DNA of 19,618 nucleotides from Clostridia bacterium (GTDB taxonomy: Bacteria; Bacillota; Clostridia; Oscillospirales; CAG-272): contig JAFVRI010000065.1 of the NCBI GenBank assembly GCA_017504335.1, forward strand, positions 1 through 19,618, read 5' to 3'. The notes under the pieces are model-generated. The model worked only from the letters and a program-made list of their open reading frames with translations, ran no database searches and was not told the DNA's origin. The position numbers and the translations under genes are program-made. How positions within the stretch are numbered: position 1 is the first letter of the stretch; the number at the start of each line of letters is the position of its first letter. Shown piece by piece: positions 7,123-13,832 of this stretch.

Positions 7123-7916
7123 TGATCGGAAGAGAGGATGAGGAGCTTCGGGCACTTTTGGCAAGACTTTCGGATCTTTGCCGTCGAGCGGAGCAGGGGG
7201 AGATGGCAATCACCCCGTTTCTCTCTCCCAAGGACAGACTCCGCGCCGAGCGGTATCTAAGTGCTGAGGGAATTCCTTTTCGCTCCTTTGGCGGATATGT
7301 CGAGGCAGAACGGCAGAGGATCTATCTGCTGCCCGATTATATGGACATGGAAGGCACTCTTCACGAGCTGCTTTCGAGTTTTTCTCTGGATTCCGAGATC
7401 GTGACTCTTCGCATAGCGGGAAGTGGCTACCGCACTCTTGGACACAGAGACTTTTTGGGTGCGTTGCTTAGCCTCGGACTTGAGCGGAGCGTGCTTGGCG
7501 ATCTTGCGGTCAATGAAAAGGGAACCGAGGCGTTTCTTTTTTGCGAGACGGCAATTGCCGATTTTTTGATGACAGAAATGCAGTCGGTGGGAAATGACAA
7601 GGTTCGACTGCTTCGGGTGAATGCCGAGGAGATCGAGCTGCCCACGCGTCGCACACAGGCGATCAGCGATACGGTGGCATCCCCGCGATTGGATTCGATT
7701 GTTGCCGCTCTGTGCGGATTGTCCCGTGAAAAAGCAAGACAAACCGTTTGCGCGGGGCTTGTGGAATTAAACTATGAAAGAGAGGATCGTCCGGATCGAA
7801 CGGTATCCGCGGAGTCTGTGATTTCGGTCAGAGGCTTCGGAAAATACCGCGTCCTGTCGGTGACGGATCATACCAAAAAGGGAAGGATTCGGTTGCTGGC
7901 GGAAAAGTATCTGTAG
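7122..7916 (+). CDS. ylmH: YlmH-type S4-domain RNA-binding protein
   Basis: Seen: 264 aa; N-terminal YlmH domain (about 20-165, including FLSPKDRLRAERYL and GYRTLGHRDFLGALLSLGLERSVLGDL) and a C-terminal S4 RNA-binding domain (about 185-250, RLDSIVAALCGLSREKARQTVCAGLVELN). Family knowledge: YlmH binds ribosomal RNA or the large subunit and is linked to rescue of stalled ribosomes. The ATG at 7122 overlaps the yggT stop; a GTG one codon earlier is possible. The next gene is lspA, 13 bases away. A DivIVA gene often found here is missing. Confidence 0.9.
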   Translation: MIGREDEELRALLARLSDLCRRAEQGEMAITPFLSPKDRLRAERYLSAEGIPFRSFGGYVEAERQRIYLLPDYMDMEGTLHELLSSFSLDSEIVTLRIAGSGYRTLGHRDFLGALLSLGLERSVLGDLAVNEKGTEAFLFCETAIADFLMTEMQSVGNDKVRLLRVNAEEIELPTRRTQAISDTVASPRLDSIVAALCGLSREKARQTVCAGLVELNYEREDRPDRTVSAESVISVRGFGKYRVLSVTDHTKKGRIRLLAEKYL

Positions 7917-7929
7917 GACGAGAGACAAT

Positions 7930-8427
7930 ATGTGGATTTGGCTTTGTATCATTGTGGGAAGCGTTGGCTTGGACCAGCTGACCAAATGGTTGGCGGTCAC
8001 CTTCCTGATGGGAAAGAAATCGGTGGATCTGATTCCCTCGGTGTTCCGCTTTACCTACGTGGAAAATGACGGAGCGGCATTCGGTATGCTGGATGACCAC
8101 CGTTGGATATTTATGGTGATCTCCACGGTGGCAATCGTCGGCCTTTTGGTTTATCTTTTGAAATTTGCGCCCGATTCCAAATGGGTCAAGGTGGGATTAT
8201 CCTTGGTGATCGGCGGCGGAATCGGTAACATGATCGACCGAGTAGCATTGGGATACGTTATCGATTTTCTGGATTTTTGCGCCTTTCCGAATCTTTGGCC
8301 GTGGGTCTTTAACGTGGCGGATTCCTTTGTCTGCGTTGGCGGCGGAATCATATTTGTCTGGTGTATTTGCTCTATGATCCAAGAGGTAAAGCAGAATAAG
8401 CAGCGCAAAGACGGTGATGCGTCATGA
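7930..8427 (+). CDS. lspA: prolipoprotein signal peptidase (LspA)
   Basis: Role (family knowledge): membrane aspartyl protease that removes the signal peptide from diacylglyceryl-modified prolipoproteins. Seen: 165 aa, four hydrophobic segments (about 4-24, 59-78, 87-104, 133-150), the DQLTKW motif (15-20), the VENDGAAFGML motif (44-54), GNMIDR (99-104), and the catalytic pair D112 (VIDF) and D131 (FNVADS). These are 19 residues apart, as in known LspA. The ribosome binding site is weak (GACGAGAGA). Its stop overlaps the rluD start (ATGA). Its likely local client is the lipoprotein encoded at 9475-11055. Confidence 0.96.
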   Translation: MWIWLCIIVGSVGLDQLTKWLAVTFLMGKKSVDLIPSVFRFTYVENDGAAFGMLDDHRWIFMVISTVAIVGLLVYLLKFAPDSKWVKVGLSLVIGGGIGNMIDRVALGYVIDFLDFCAFPNLWPWVFNVADSFVCVGGGIIFVWCICSMIQEVKQNKQRKDGDAS

Positions 8428-9422
8428 CGGAACGGGATTGCTTGATCGAACCGTCGGATGAGCTGATTGCCGAGTCAGAGGAACGTGAAATCCGAGCAGA
8501 GGCATCCGATGCGGGAATGCGCGCAGACGCGTTTTTGGCAAATCACACCGAGCTGAGCCGATCCGCGGCAGTTCGGTTGATGGAAAGCGGATATGTTCGG
8601 ATCAACGGTGCGACCGTCGATAAGAAATATAAAATAAAGGCGGGCGACCGTTGTACCGTGCTTCTTCCCGAAAGTGAGCCGGATGAAGCTCAGCCCGAGG
8701 ATATTCCTTTGGATGTGGTCTATGAGGATGGAGACATCATCGTGATCAATAAGCCAAAGGGCATGGTGGTGCATCCCGCCCCGGGAAATCCCACGGGAAC
8801 CCTTGTGAATGCACTTCTGTATCATTGCAAGGGAAGCCTTTCGGGAATCGGAGGTGTCATTCGTCCGGGCATCGTCCATCGGATCGATAAGGATACCGAG
8901 GGACTTTTGGTCGTCGCGAAGAATGACAAAGCGCATCTTTCCCTGGCAGAGCAGATCAAGACCCATGATGTCCGTCGGGTCTATTATGCCTTGGTTCACG
9001 GAAACCTCCGCGAGGATCAGGGCACGGTGGATGCCCCCATCGGTCGGCATCCCGTGGATCGCAAGAAAATGGCGGTGATCCGTGACCCCGAAAAAAGGGC
9101 AAGAGAAGCGATTACGCACTGGACTGTGTTGGAGCGCTTTGGCGCGTTTACTTGGATTCGATGCGAGTTGGAAACGGGAAGAACCCACCAGATCCGTGTT
9201 CATCTCTCCCATATCGGTCATCCCTTGATGGGAGATACCCTCTACGGAGGCGGAGGAAGCCGATTCGAGGCAAGACATAAAAAATGGATTGATGGGCAAT
9301 GCCTTGTGGCATGTGAGCTGATCCTCGCCCATCCCGCAGACGGCAGAGAAATGCACTTCCGTGTCCCCATCCCCCAACCCATGGAGGAGCTTTTGGGGAT
9401 TCTTCGACAGGAATGTGAATAA
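8424..9422 (+). CDS. rluD: RluD-family 23S rRNA pseudouridine synthase
   Basis: Role (family knowledge): isomerises uridines of 23S rRNA to pseudouridine. Seen: 332 aa; S4 domain (about 32-85: MRADAFLANHTELSRSAAVRLMESGYVRING), then the catalytic domain with the nucleophilic D155 in HRIDKDTEGLLVVAK and the RTHQIRVHLSHIGHPLMGDTLYG motif. About 25 acidic residues precede the S4 domain. It starts in a 4-base overlap with lspA (ATGA). This gene is the homologue of Bacillus ylyB, usually found after lspA. Exact target uridines cannot be read from sequence. Its TAA stop is the first base pair of the terminator. Confidence 0.93.
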   Translation: MTERDCLIEPSDELIAESEEREIRAEASDAGMRADAFLANHTELSRSAAVRLMESGYVRINGATVDKKYKIKAGDRCTVLLPESEPDEAQPEDIPLDVVYEDGDIIVINKPKGMVVHPAPGNPTGTLVNALLYHCKGSLSGIGGVIRPGIVHRIDKDTEGLLVVAKNDKAHLSLAEQIKTHDVRRVYYALVHGNLREDQGTVDAPIGRHPVDRKKMAVIRDPEKRAREAITHWTVLERFGAFTWIRCELETGRTHQIRVHLSHIGHPLMGDTLYGGGGSRFEARHKKWIDGQCLVACELILAHPADGREMHFRVPIPQPMEELLGILRQECE

Positions 9423-9460
9423 AGAAAAGACAGAGAACGAAAGGTTCTCTGTCTTTTCTT
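9422..9460. terminator. bidirectional intrinsic terminator, 17-bp perfect stem
   Basis: Arms 9422-9438 and 9444-9460 are perfect complements over 17 bp, closing a 5-base loop (GAAAG). Each outer arm is A-rich on one side and T-rich on the other, giving U-rich 3' ends on both strands. It separates rluD (plus) from the convergent lipoprotein gene (minus, ends 9475), so it should stop transcription from both sides. Confidence 0.92.
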
Positions 9461-9474
9461 GTAATATACAATTC

Positions 9475-11055
9475 TTATTTTGTTTCAACCAAAATCCAGC
9501 TTTGACCGTCGATTATGATTGTATTTCCTTCTTTTTGGAAGGTGTGCACACCGTTGCTTAAGGGAAGAGTGGCACTTAGGGAGAAATTATTAAAGGTTAT
9601 CTTGCTTCCGGAAAGCTCGTAGGTCCCCTTCTTGGTAAAGTAGCTTCCGGAAATGGATTGCTTCACAGTTATGTTTTTATCCTCGTCAAAAATCAGATAA
9701 TATTTTATATCGGAGGATGTGCTCAGTCTATAAGTTCCCGAAAGAGAGGAAATGTTTTCTACCTCGTGTTTATAAGATGAAGGGGCTAAAACTACATTTC
9801 CGTTTGTATCGATAACAACCTTATCGTTAATGATGGCATATCCATCTTCCGAGAAAGAGGTTGCCTTGTAAAATTTTGGCTGAATTTTCCATTCTCCCGT
9901 GACATCAATATATCCCCAGTACCCCGTTTCAGCGTCTCTCGCATGGCATAGAGCATGGCTGAACATGTACTGAGACATACTCATTTTAACTTGTGCTGTA
10001 ACATCTCCACTGACGGGAAACTCTACGTTTTTTTGAGGTTCCATTAAAAAGTTTCCGTTTTCGTCAATGATCGAATAAAAATATACCGAGCTGGAATTGA
10101 GCAGAGTAACGGTTGATACAAGTCCCGATCCGTTTGGATTCTTGGAGGGGGTATGATATTTTTTGTTAATCGAAGAGAAATCAGGTATTTCGGAAAGATC
10201 CAATTTCCAATCATGAAATTCAGAAACATAGCTTGGATCAAAATCTCGGATATCTACATAGAGAAGCTTATCGTTATAACTACTCTTGACTTTTTCTAAA
10301 ACCGCGATTCCACGCTCATTGAAAGTAGAGTTGGCATCTCCGTTTTCTGTGTGATAACTGCGGTTTTCGGTAACAGCTCTCACATTTTCGATGACTGCGA
10401 CCTTAGATAGATCTTTTGCAGAGTAGTAGGTAACAGTATAGGCATTGCCGGAAAGAAGCTCTTCCACGGTTTCTACCCAAAAATACCCCTCCGAGACACT
10501 TCCTAATCCTGTGATTTGGCTTTCGCCTACACGGAATTTTACAGTTCCGTTTTTGTCAATAAGGATATCATTTTTATCTGCTCCCTCTACTAAGGCATAT
10601 CCGGATTGAAATTTGGGGAGATCGATATACGGATTGCAGGGGTAAATGGGGTCAATTAAAATGTCTCCATCCAAATCGCAGAAGCCGTAGTAATAATCTC
10701 CGTTCCAGCTCCCGTAGCCTGAATAATGTGTGGTGGAGGAGGGCTTATGAATGAGAAACGCCGCAATTCCGTTATGGAATGAATCAATTTTTGTTAAGTT
10801 ATATTCTTTGTAAATCTCTGCTTCTACCAAAGAGGGAACAGAAGGAGCGGTTGGTTTCGAGGTTTCTTCTTCGGCAGAGTGTTCAGTATTGGTATCGTCG
10901 GACGGTTGTATCTTATCAGTAGAGTACTCGGTATCGGTTTCATTGGATGATTGAATTTCATCCGAGGCGAGATCTTTTCTTGGCTCTTCTTCTGCTTGAC
11001 AGGAAAACAGCGATAAGCACAATAAGAGGGCTAAGATAGAACAAATGATTTTCAT
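9475..11055 (-). CDS. WG-repeat lipoprotein
   Basis: Seen: 526 aa; lipoprotein signal peptide (residues 1-18) with lipobox LFSC and lipidated C19. A Ser/Thr/Glu/Asp-rich linker (20-75) holds two copies of a 15-residue repeat (31-60). The central part has WG-type beta repeats (GYGSWNGDYYYGFCDLDGDILIDPIY; GYWGYIDVTGEWKIQPKFYKATSFSEDGYAIIN). The C-terminal domain of about 85 residues is beta-rich and lipocalin-like (LSGTYRLSTSSD to SWILVETK). It should be anchored on the outer face of the membrane. Function unknown; WG repeats are thought to bind proteins or ligands. AAGGAGA lies 7 bases before the ATG. It is more AT-rich than the genes to its left and faces the XRE regulator, which probably controls it. 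Confidence 0.88.
   Translation of the reverse strand: MKIICSILALLLCLSLFSCQAEEEPRKDLASDEIQSSNETDTEYSTDKIQPSDDTNTEHSAEEETSKPTAPSVPSLVEAEIYKEYNLTKIDSFHNGIAAFLIHKPSSTTHYSGYGSWNGDYYYGFCDLDGDILIDPIYPCNPYIDLPKFQSGYALVEGADKNDILIDKNGTVKFRVGESQITGLGSVSEGYFWVETVEELLSGNAYTVTYYSAKDLSKVAVIENVRAVTENRSYHTENGDANSTFNERGIAVLEKVKSSYNDKLLYVDIRDFDPSYVSEFHDWKLDLSEIPDFSSINKKYHTPSKNPNGSGLVSTVTLLNSSSVYFYSIIDENGNFLMEPQKNVEFPVSGDVTAQVKMSMSQYMFSHALCHARDAETGYWGYIDVTGEWKIQPKFYKATSFSEDGYAIINDKVVIDTNGNVVLAPSSYKHEVENISSLSGTYRLSTSSDIKYYLIFDEDKNITVKQSISGSYFTKKGTYELSGSKITFNNFSLSATLPLSNGVHTFQKEGNTIIIDGQSWILVETK
10876..10965 (-). repeat. two 45-bp imperfect tandem repeats in the lipoprotein linker
   Basis: Codons 31-45 and 46-60 of the lipoprotein encode SDEIQSSNETDTEYS and TDKIQPSDDTNTEHS, aligned without gaps. 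This looks like a coding duplication in the spacer that lifts the WG domain off the membrane. Such linkers often vary in copy number between strains. Confidence 0.7.
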
Positions 11056-11096
11056 AAATATCTCCTTTTCAATGATGTTTGTAAAAATACAACGGT

Positions 11097-11125
11097 ATTA
11101 TAACATAAAAAACGCTAAAAGTCAA
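11097..11125 (-). promoter_or_regulatory. sigma-A-type promoter of the lipoprotein gene
   Basis: On the minus strand TTGACT (11125-11120), 17 bases, TATAAT (11102-11097). Transcription should start near 11090, giving a leader of about 35 bases. The -35 box lies inside a TCAAC/GTTGA inverted repeat, so a repressor bound there would block the promoter. Confidence 0.8.
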
Positions 11126-11148
11126 CTATGTTGATACATAAAATCAAC
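11122..11148. promoter_or_regulatory. probable operator for the adjacent XRE regulator
   Basis: Three half-sites lie close together: TCAAC (11122-11126), GTTGAT (11130-11135) and ATCAAC (11143-11148). The first two form the perfect palindrome TCAAC-TAT-GTTGA. The last two form a wider inverted repeat with a 7-base spacer. The group overlaps the -35 of the lipoprotein promoter and lies about 50 bases before the regulator's start. That the XRE protein binds it is an inference from position and symmetry. Confidence 0.55.
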
Positions 11149-11198
11149 CAAAACAGAACACATTTCAAGTAAACTAAATTCGGATAGGAGGTATTGAT

Positions 11199-11486
11199 AT
11201 GGTTGATTTTGGATGCAGATTAAAAAAATTGAGAAAAGATAAGGGATATACACAGGTGCAATTGGCATCAAGACTCGGTGTAACCAAATCTGTGGTCAGC
11301 TATTATGAGCTGCAGGAGAGGTATCCATCGCCCGAGGTATTGATTCGATTGGCATCGATTTTTCATGTATCGACAGACTACTTGTTGGGATTGAACCCAA
11401 AGGAGACAATCGATTTGGAAGGGCTCAGTGAGGAGGATGTGATTACAGTAAAACGTATGATTGAGGCGCTTCGTAATAAAGAATAA
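11199..11486 (+). CDS. XRE/Cro-CI family transcriptional regulator
   Basis: Seen: 95 aa; a helix-turn-helix domain covering about residues 5-65, with recognition region TQVQLASRLGVTKSVVSYYE (18-37) and the closing YLLGLNP typical of small XRE proteins, then a short charged helix (75-95). AGGAGG lies 7 bases before the ATG. It diverges from the lipoprotein gene across a 143-bp region with repeated GTTGA half-sites. It probably represses that gene and perhaps itself. No ligand domain is visible. A strong terminator follows directly. Confidence 0.92.
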   Translation: MVDFGCRLKKLRKDKGYTQVQLASRLGVTKSVVSYYELQERYPSPEVLIRLASIFHVSTDYLLGLNPKETIDLEGLSEEDVITVKRMIEALRNKE

Positions 11487-11518
11487 AGAAAAGCAACTGC
11501 GAAAGCAGTTGCTTTTCT
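11487..11518. terminator. intrinsic terminator after the XRE gene
   Basis: A perfect 14-bp stem (11487-11500 with 11505-11518) closed by a GAAA tetraloop, with T-rich 3' flank on the plus strand (TTTTCT) and A-rich 5' flank giving T-rich sequence on the minus strand. It begins one base after the XRE stop and ends 9 bases from the end of the cotJC fragment, so it may have served both convergent genes. Confidence 0.92.
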
Positions 11519-11526
11519 CATTGTGC

Positions 11527-11751
11527 TTATCCCTGACAAGAGGGACGAGAGGTTCCCTTGGGATCGTAGCTGGGATTGATGGCGTAGAAGTTCTTGGAAT
11601 CCAAATGATCCTGAGCGATCCGCATGGCATCGCCGAAGCGTTGGAAATGAACGATCTCTCGTTCACGCAGGAACTTGATGGGATCGCGCACGTCGGGATC
11701 GTCGCAGAGACGGAGAATGTTGTCGTAGGTTGTTCTCGCCTTTTGCTCTGT
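11527..11751 (-). pseudogene. cotJC: C-terminal fragment of spore coat protein CotJC (manganese-catalase family)
   Basis: Seen: a frame reading TEQKARTTYDNILRLCDDPDV, then RDPIKFLREREIVHFQRFGDAMRIAQDHLDSKNFYAINPSYD, to a natural stop. Family knowledge: these are hallmark C-terminal segments of CotJC, a spore-coat manganese-catalase-like protein of about 190-200 residues. Only about the last 73 are here; roughly 120 N-terminal residues, with half of the metal ligands, are missing. The 15 residues before TEQ in the open frame (from 11796) do not look like CotJC and have no good ribosome binding site. The break lies next to a serine recombinase gene, so I read it as one half of a gene split by element integration. 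It may be a dead remnant, or rejoined if the element excises. Confidence 0.8.
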
Positions 11752-11820
11752 TACTATCACGTATTCGCAACGTTTTGGGACTTTCATAAAATGCAAAAAT
11801 CCTTATATTTCAAGGGTTTT

Positions 11821-11845
11821 CGGCAATTTTTAGGTTGCCGTTTTT
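11821..11845 (+). terminator. hairpin with U-tract on the plus strand at the recombinase 3' end
   Basis: CGGCAA (11821-11826) and TTGCCG (11835-11840) form a 6-bp stem with an 8-base loop, followed on the plus strand by TTTTT and then the recombinase stop codon. The U-tract faces away from recombinase transcription. It may therefore stop antisense reading into that gene, or be part of the element end. The stem is short. Confidence 0.4.
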
Positions 11846-13404
11846 CAAAAATTCCAGTGACTTTCGATGGGTACGTTTCGGGTGCCAGGAATACGCTTTC
11901 CAACCATGATTTTGTCGATCAACATCTCCACCATTTCGCGTGTCAGATGCTCTATATTGACATACTGTTCGATCAGCTCGCGGCGGTTGTCGCCCACGGC
12001 GATTTTGACGTCGATCTCCGCAATTTGCTTTTGACATTCCAACATTTGCGCTTCAAGTCGTTCCTTTTGCGAGGTGAAGTCCTTTGATAACTCGATGAAG
12101 TCTGCCTCGCAAATCAGCCCCTTAACCTTGTCAAGATAGAGGTCGCGCACACCCTTGGAAAATTGATTGATCTTAGCTTGATAGGTTGCAATCTCGGCTT
12201 CAAGTTCTTCCTTGCGTTCCAAGAGATCAGCGCAGAATTGTACCTTTCGTTCCAACTCATCCATATCAAGATACTCGGCATTGAGTCGTCTAAGCTCCGC
12301 AATGACCATTCGTTCAAGCCTATCCACCGAGATAAACGCGCCCTCGCAAGCGCCCTTGGCGTAGTGTCGGTTTGGACATTGCAGAAAGTGTCTGCCTCCC
12401 GATTTTGACGAGCGCATCACGTATCCGCAGGATGCGCAACGCACCTTTTTGGCGAATAGCCCAATCGTGCCAACCTTGAACGGCTTTGCTCGTTCTGCGA
12501 TCATTTTCTGCACTCTGTCCCACAATGCGCGATCAATAATCGGCTCATGGGTACCTTCCACCCGAAACCATTGCTCCTTGGGGCGAGGGCGATTGATACT
12601 CGTTTTATAGGAAATGCTCTCGTACTTGCCTTGCACCAGATTGCCGATGTAGGTCTCGTTGGTCAGCATATCCGAAATGGCGAAGTATTTCCACAACGTG
12701 CTGTTCTTGCTCGGCGGCAGGCTGAATCTGAGTCCCTGCATCCGCTTATACTCGGTGGGGTTGGGTATCCCTCGGTCGTTGAGCATCCGCGCGATTGCGG
12801 TTTTGCCGTAGCCCTGCGAGAAGAGGGTGAATACCTCTCGCACCACGGCAGCGGCTTCTTCGTCGATGATCAGATGCCCCTTGTTATCAGGATCTTTTTT
12901 GTAGCCGTAGAGCGCAAACGAGCCGATGTGAAAGCCGTTTTTGCGGCGGCTGTCGAGCGCCGATTTGATGCTGTCCGACATATCCTCCAAGTACCACTCG
13001 TTGACAAGCCCGTTGATCTGACGGCTTTTTTTGTTGCCCTTATTGGCGGTATCGGCATTGTCCACGATGCTGACGAAGCGAATACCCCATATCGGAAACA
13101 GACCGTGTATGTATCGCTCGACCAATTCAAGCTCACGGGTAAATCTCGACTGCGTTTTGCAAAGGATAATGTCAAATTTCTTTGCTTGCGCATCGGCAAG
13201 CAGCCGCTTGAATTCAGGTCGATTTCTATCCGATCCCGCATAATCATCGTCACTGTAAATACCGTAAAGCTCCCAGCCCATCCGTTCTGCGTAATCGCGG
13301 AGCATCGCCTTCTGGTTCTGAATACTGCCCGAATCGTCGGTGGCGTTCTGCTTGTTTTTGTCCTCTTCGGACAGTCTGCAATAAATTGCTACTTTTTCTC
13401 TCAT
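11845..13404 (-). CDS. large serine recombinase (site-specific integrase)
   Basis: Seen: 519 aa; resolvase catalytic domain (about 3-150) with the expected nucleophile S12 in YCRLSEED and the SIQNQ segment, and a Recombinase domain (about 160-290, GYKKDPDNKGHLIIDEEAAAVVREVFTLFSQGYGKTAIARMLNDRGI). A zinc ribbon follows (C323, C326, C343, C353), then a coiled-coil segment (about 384-450) and a C-terminal tail. This is the full domain order of large serine integrases that move phages and integrative elements. GAGGAG lies 8 bases before the ATG at 13404. The gene has its own promoter, and its ribosome binding site is held in the loop of a 10-bp hairpin. Target site is inferred to be cotJC. It could be active, since all domains look intact. 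Confidence 0.95.
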   Translation of the reverse strand: MREKVAIYCRLSEEDKNKQNATDDSGSIQNQKAMLRDYAERMGWELYGIYSDDDYAGSDRNRPEFKRLLADAQAKKFDIILCKTQSRFTRELELVERYIHGLFPIWGIRFVSIVDNADTANKGNKKSRQINGLVNEWYLEDMSDSIKSALDSRRKNGFHIGSFALYGYKKDPDNKGHLIIDEEAAAVVREVFTLFSQGYGKTAIARMLNDRGIPNPTEYKRMQGLRFSLPPSKNSTLWKYFAISDMLTNETYIGNLVQGKYESISYKTSINRPRPKEQWFRVEGTHEPIIDRALWDRVQKMIAERAKPFKVGTIGLFAKKVRCASCGYVMRSSKSGGRHFLQCPNRHYAKGACEGAFISVDRLERMVIAELRRLNAEYLDMDELERKVQFCADLLERKEELEAEIATYQAKINQFSKGVRDLYLDKVKGLICEADFIELSKDFTSQKERLEAQMLECQKQIAEIDVKIAVGDNRRELIEQYVNIEHLTREMVEMLIDKIMVGKRIPGTRNVPIESHWNF

Positions 13405-13431
13405 GTTCTTATCTCCTCTCGGATAAGAACA
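13404..13431 (-). promoter_or_regulatory. hairpin holding the recombinase ribosome binding site
   Basis: On the minus strand TGTTCTTATC and GATAAGAACA are perfect 10-bp complements with an 8-base loop CGAGAGGA. The Shine-Dalgarno sequence is in the loop and its 3' edge, and the A of the ATG closes the stem. It lies within the predicted transcript. It could hold down translation, or act at DNA level as a binding site for a dimeric regulator or the recombinase. Confidence 0.7.
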
Positions 13432-13451
13432 AGCTGTTTTCCTCCGCCTCT

Positions 13452-13481
13452 ATTATAACATACAGAGGGGTGTTTTGTCAT
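13452..13481 (-). promoter_or_regulatory. promoter of the recombinase gene
   Basis: On the minus strand ATGACA (13481-13476), 18 bases, TATAAT (13457-13452). Transcription should start near 13445, just ahead of the hairpin. The -35 hexamer overlaps the stop codon of the 53-aa gene upstream, so the two genes may also be read together. Confidence 0.6.
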
Positions 13482-13639
13482 TGACTCGGAGAAAAATTTA
13501 CACATTTTTTGCGTTCTAACACGGTGATCAATTCTATCCATATTTTTGTGTAGTCCTCCTTTGTCAAAATTTCGTTCTTAAAAACACTTGTACAGATTTC
13601 TTCTTTCATATCATTTCTTTCGGCTTTTTCTTTCGCCAT
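13478..13639 (-). CDS. 53-aa conserved-looking small protein, unknown function
   Basis: Seen: a 54-codon frame encoding MAKEKAERNDMKEEICTSVF, then KNEILTKEDYTKIWIELITVLERKK and a short tail. GGGAGG lies 6 bases before the ATG, which supports translation. It is charged and predicted helical, with no membrane segment or metal motif. It lies 73 bases upstream of the recombinase on the same strand. I do not recognise the family. Position would suit an accessory or directionality protein for the recombinase, but that is only inference. The 144 bases further upstream (13640-13783) are AT-rich and hold no gene I can support. Confidence 0.6.
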   Translation of the reverse strand: MAKEKAERNDMKEEICTSVFKNEILTKEDYTKIWIELITVLERKKCVNFSPSQ

Positions 13640-13783
13640 AGCATGCCTCCCTTCATTTTTGAAATAAATATATGAAAAATAGCAAGTCCGCTATTCCGTT
13701 TTCTTTTTTGTCCCTTCACCTATGAAATACGTGCGAGATTGCGTTTTTCTGCAAAAAAGATGAAAAATTTTTTGAGAAATTTA

Positions 13784-13830
13784 AAAACGCACTCTGTTGG
13801 CGGTAAAAATCCGCTTTCAAAGTGCGTTTT
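13784..13830 (-). terminator. intrinsic terminator after the FAD/Rieske oxidoreductase
   Basis: A perfect 10-bp stem AAAACGCACT/AGTGCGTTTT (13784-13793 and 13821-13830) with a nested GCGG/CCGC pair in the loop. On the minus strand it begins 2 bases after the oxidoreductase stop and is followed by TTTTTAAATTT. Confidence 0.88.
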
Positions 13831-13832
13831 GG

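Noticed and set aside
11752..11796. The 15 codons preceding TEQKAR as a genuine N terminus of a short CotJC-like protein
   Set aside because: They do not resemble CotJC, the first start is TTG and the ribosome binding site is poor; they look like element sequence fused by chance in frame.
11461..12087. 208-codon plus-strand frame across the XRE terminator, cotJC fragment and recombinase end
   Set aside because: It runs through a strong terminator and antisense to recognisable coding sequence.
12547..13458. 303-codon plus-strand frame
   Set aside because: It lies antisense to the serine recombinase, which has intact catalytic and zinc-ribbon residues.
13640..13783. Possible short gene upstream of the 53-aa frame
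   Set aside because: Only a GTG-started frame of about 36 codons without a ribosome binding site was found, overlapping the 53-aa gene.
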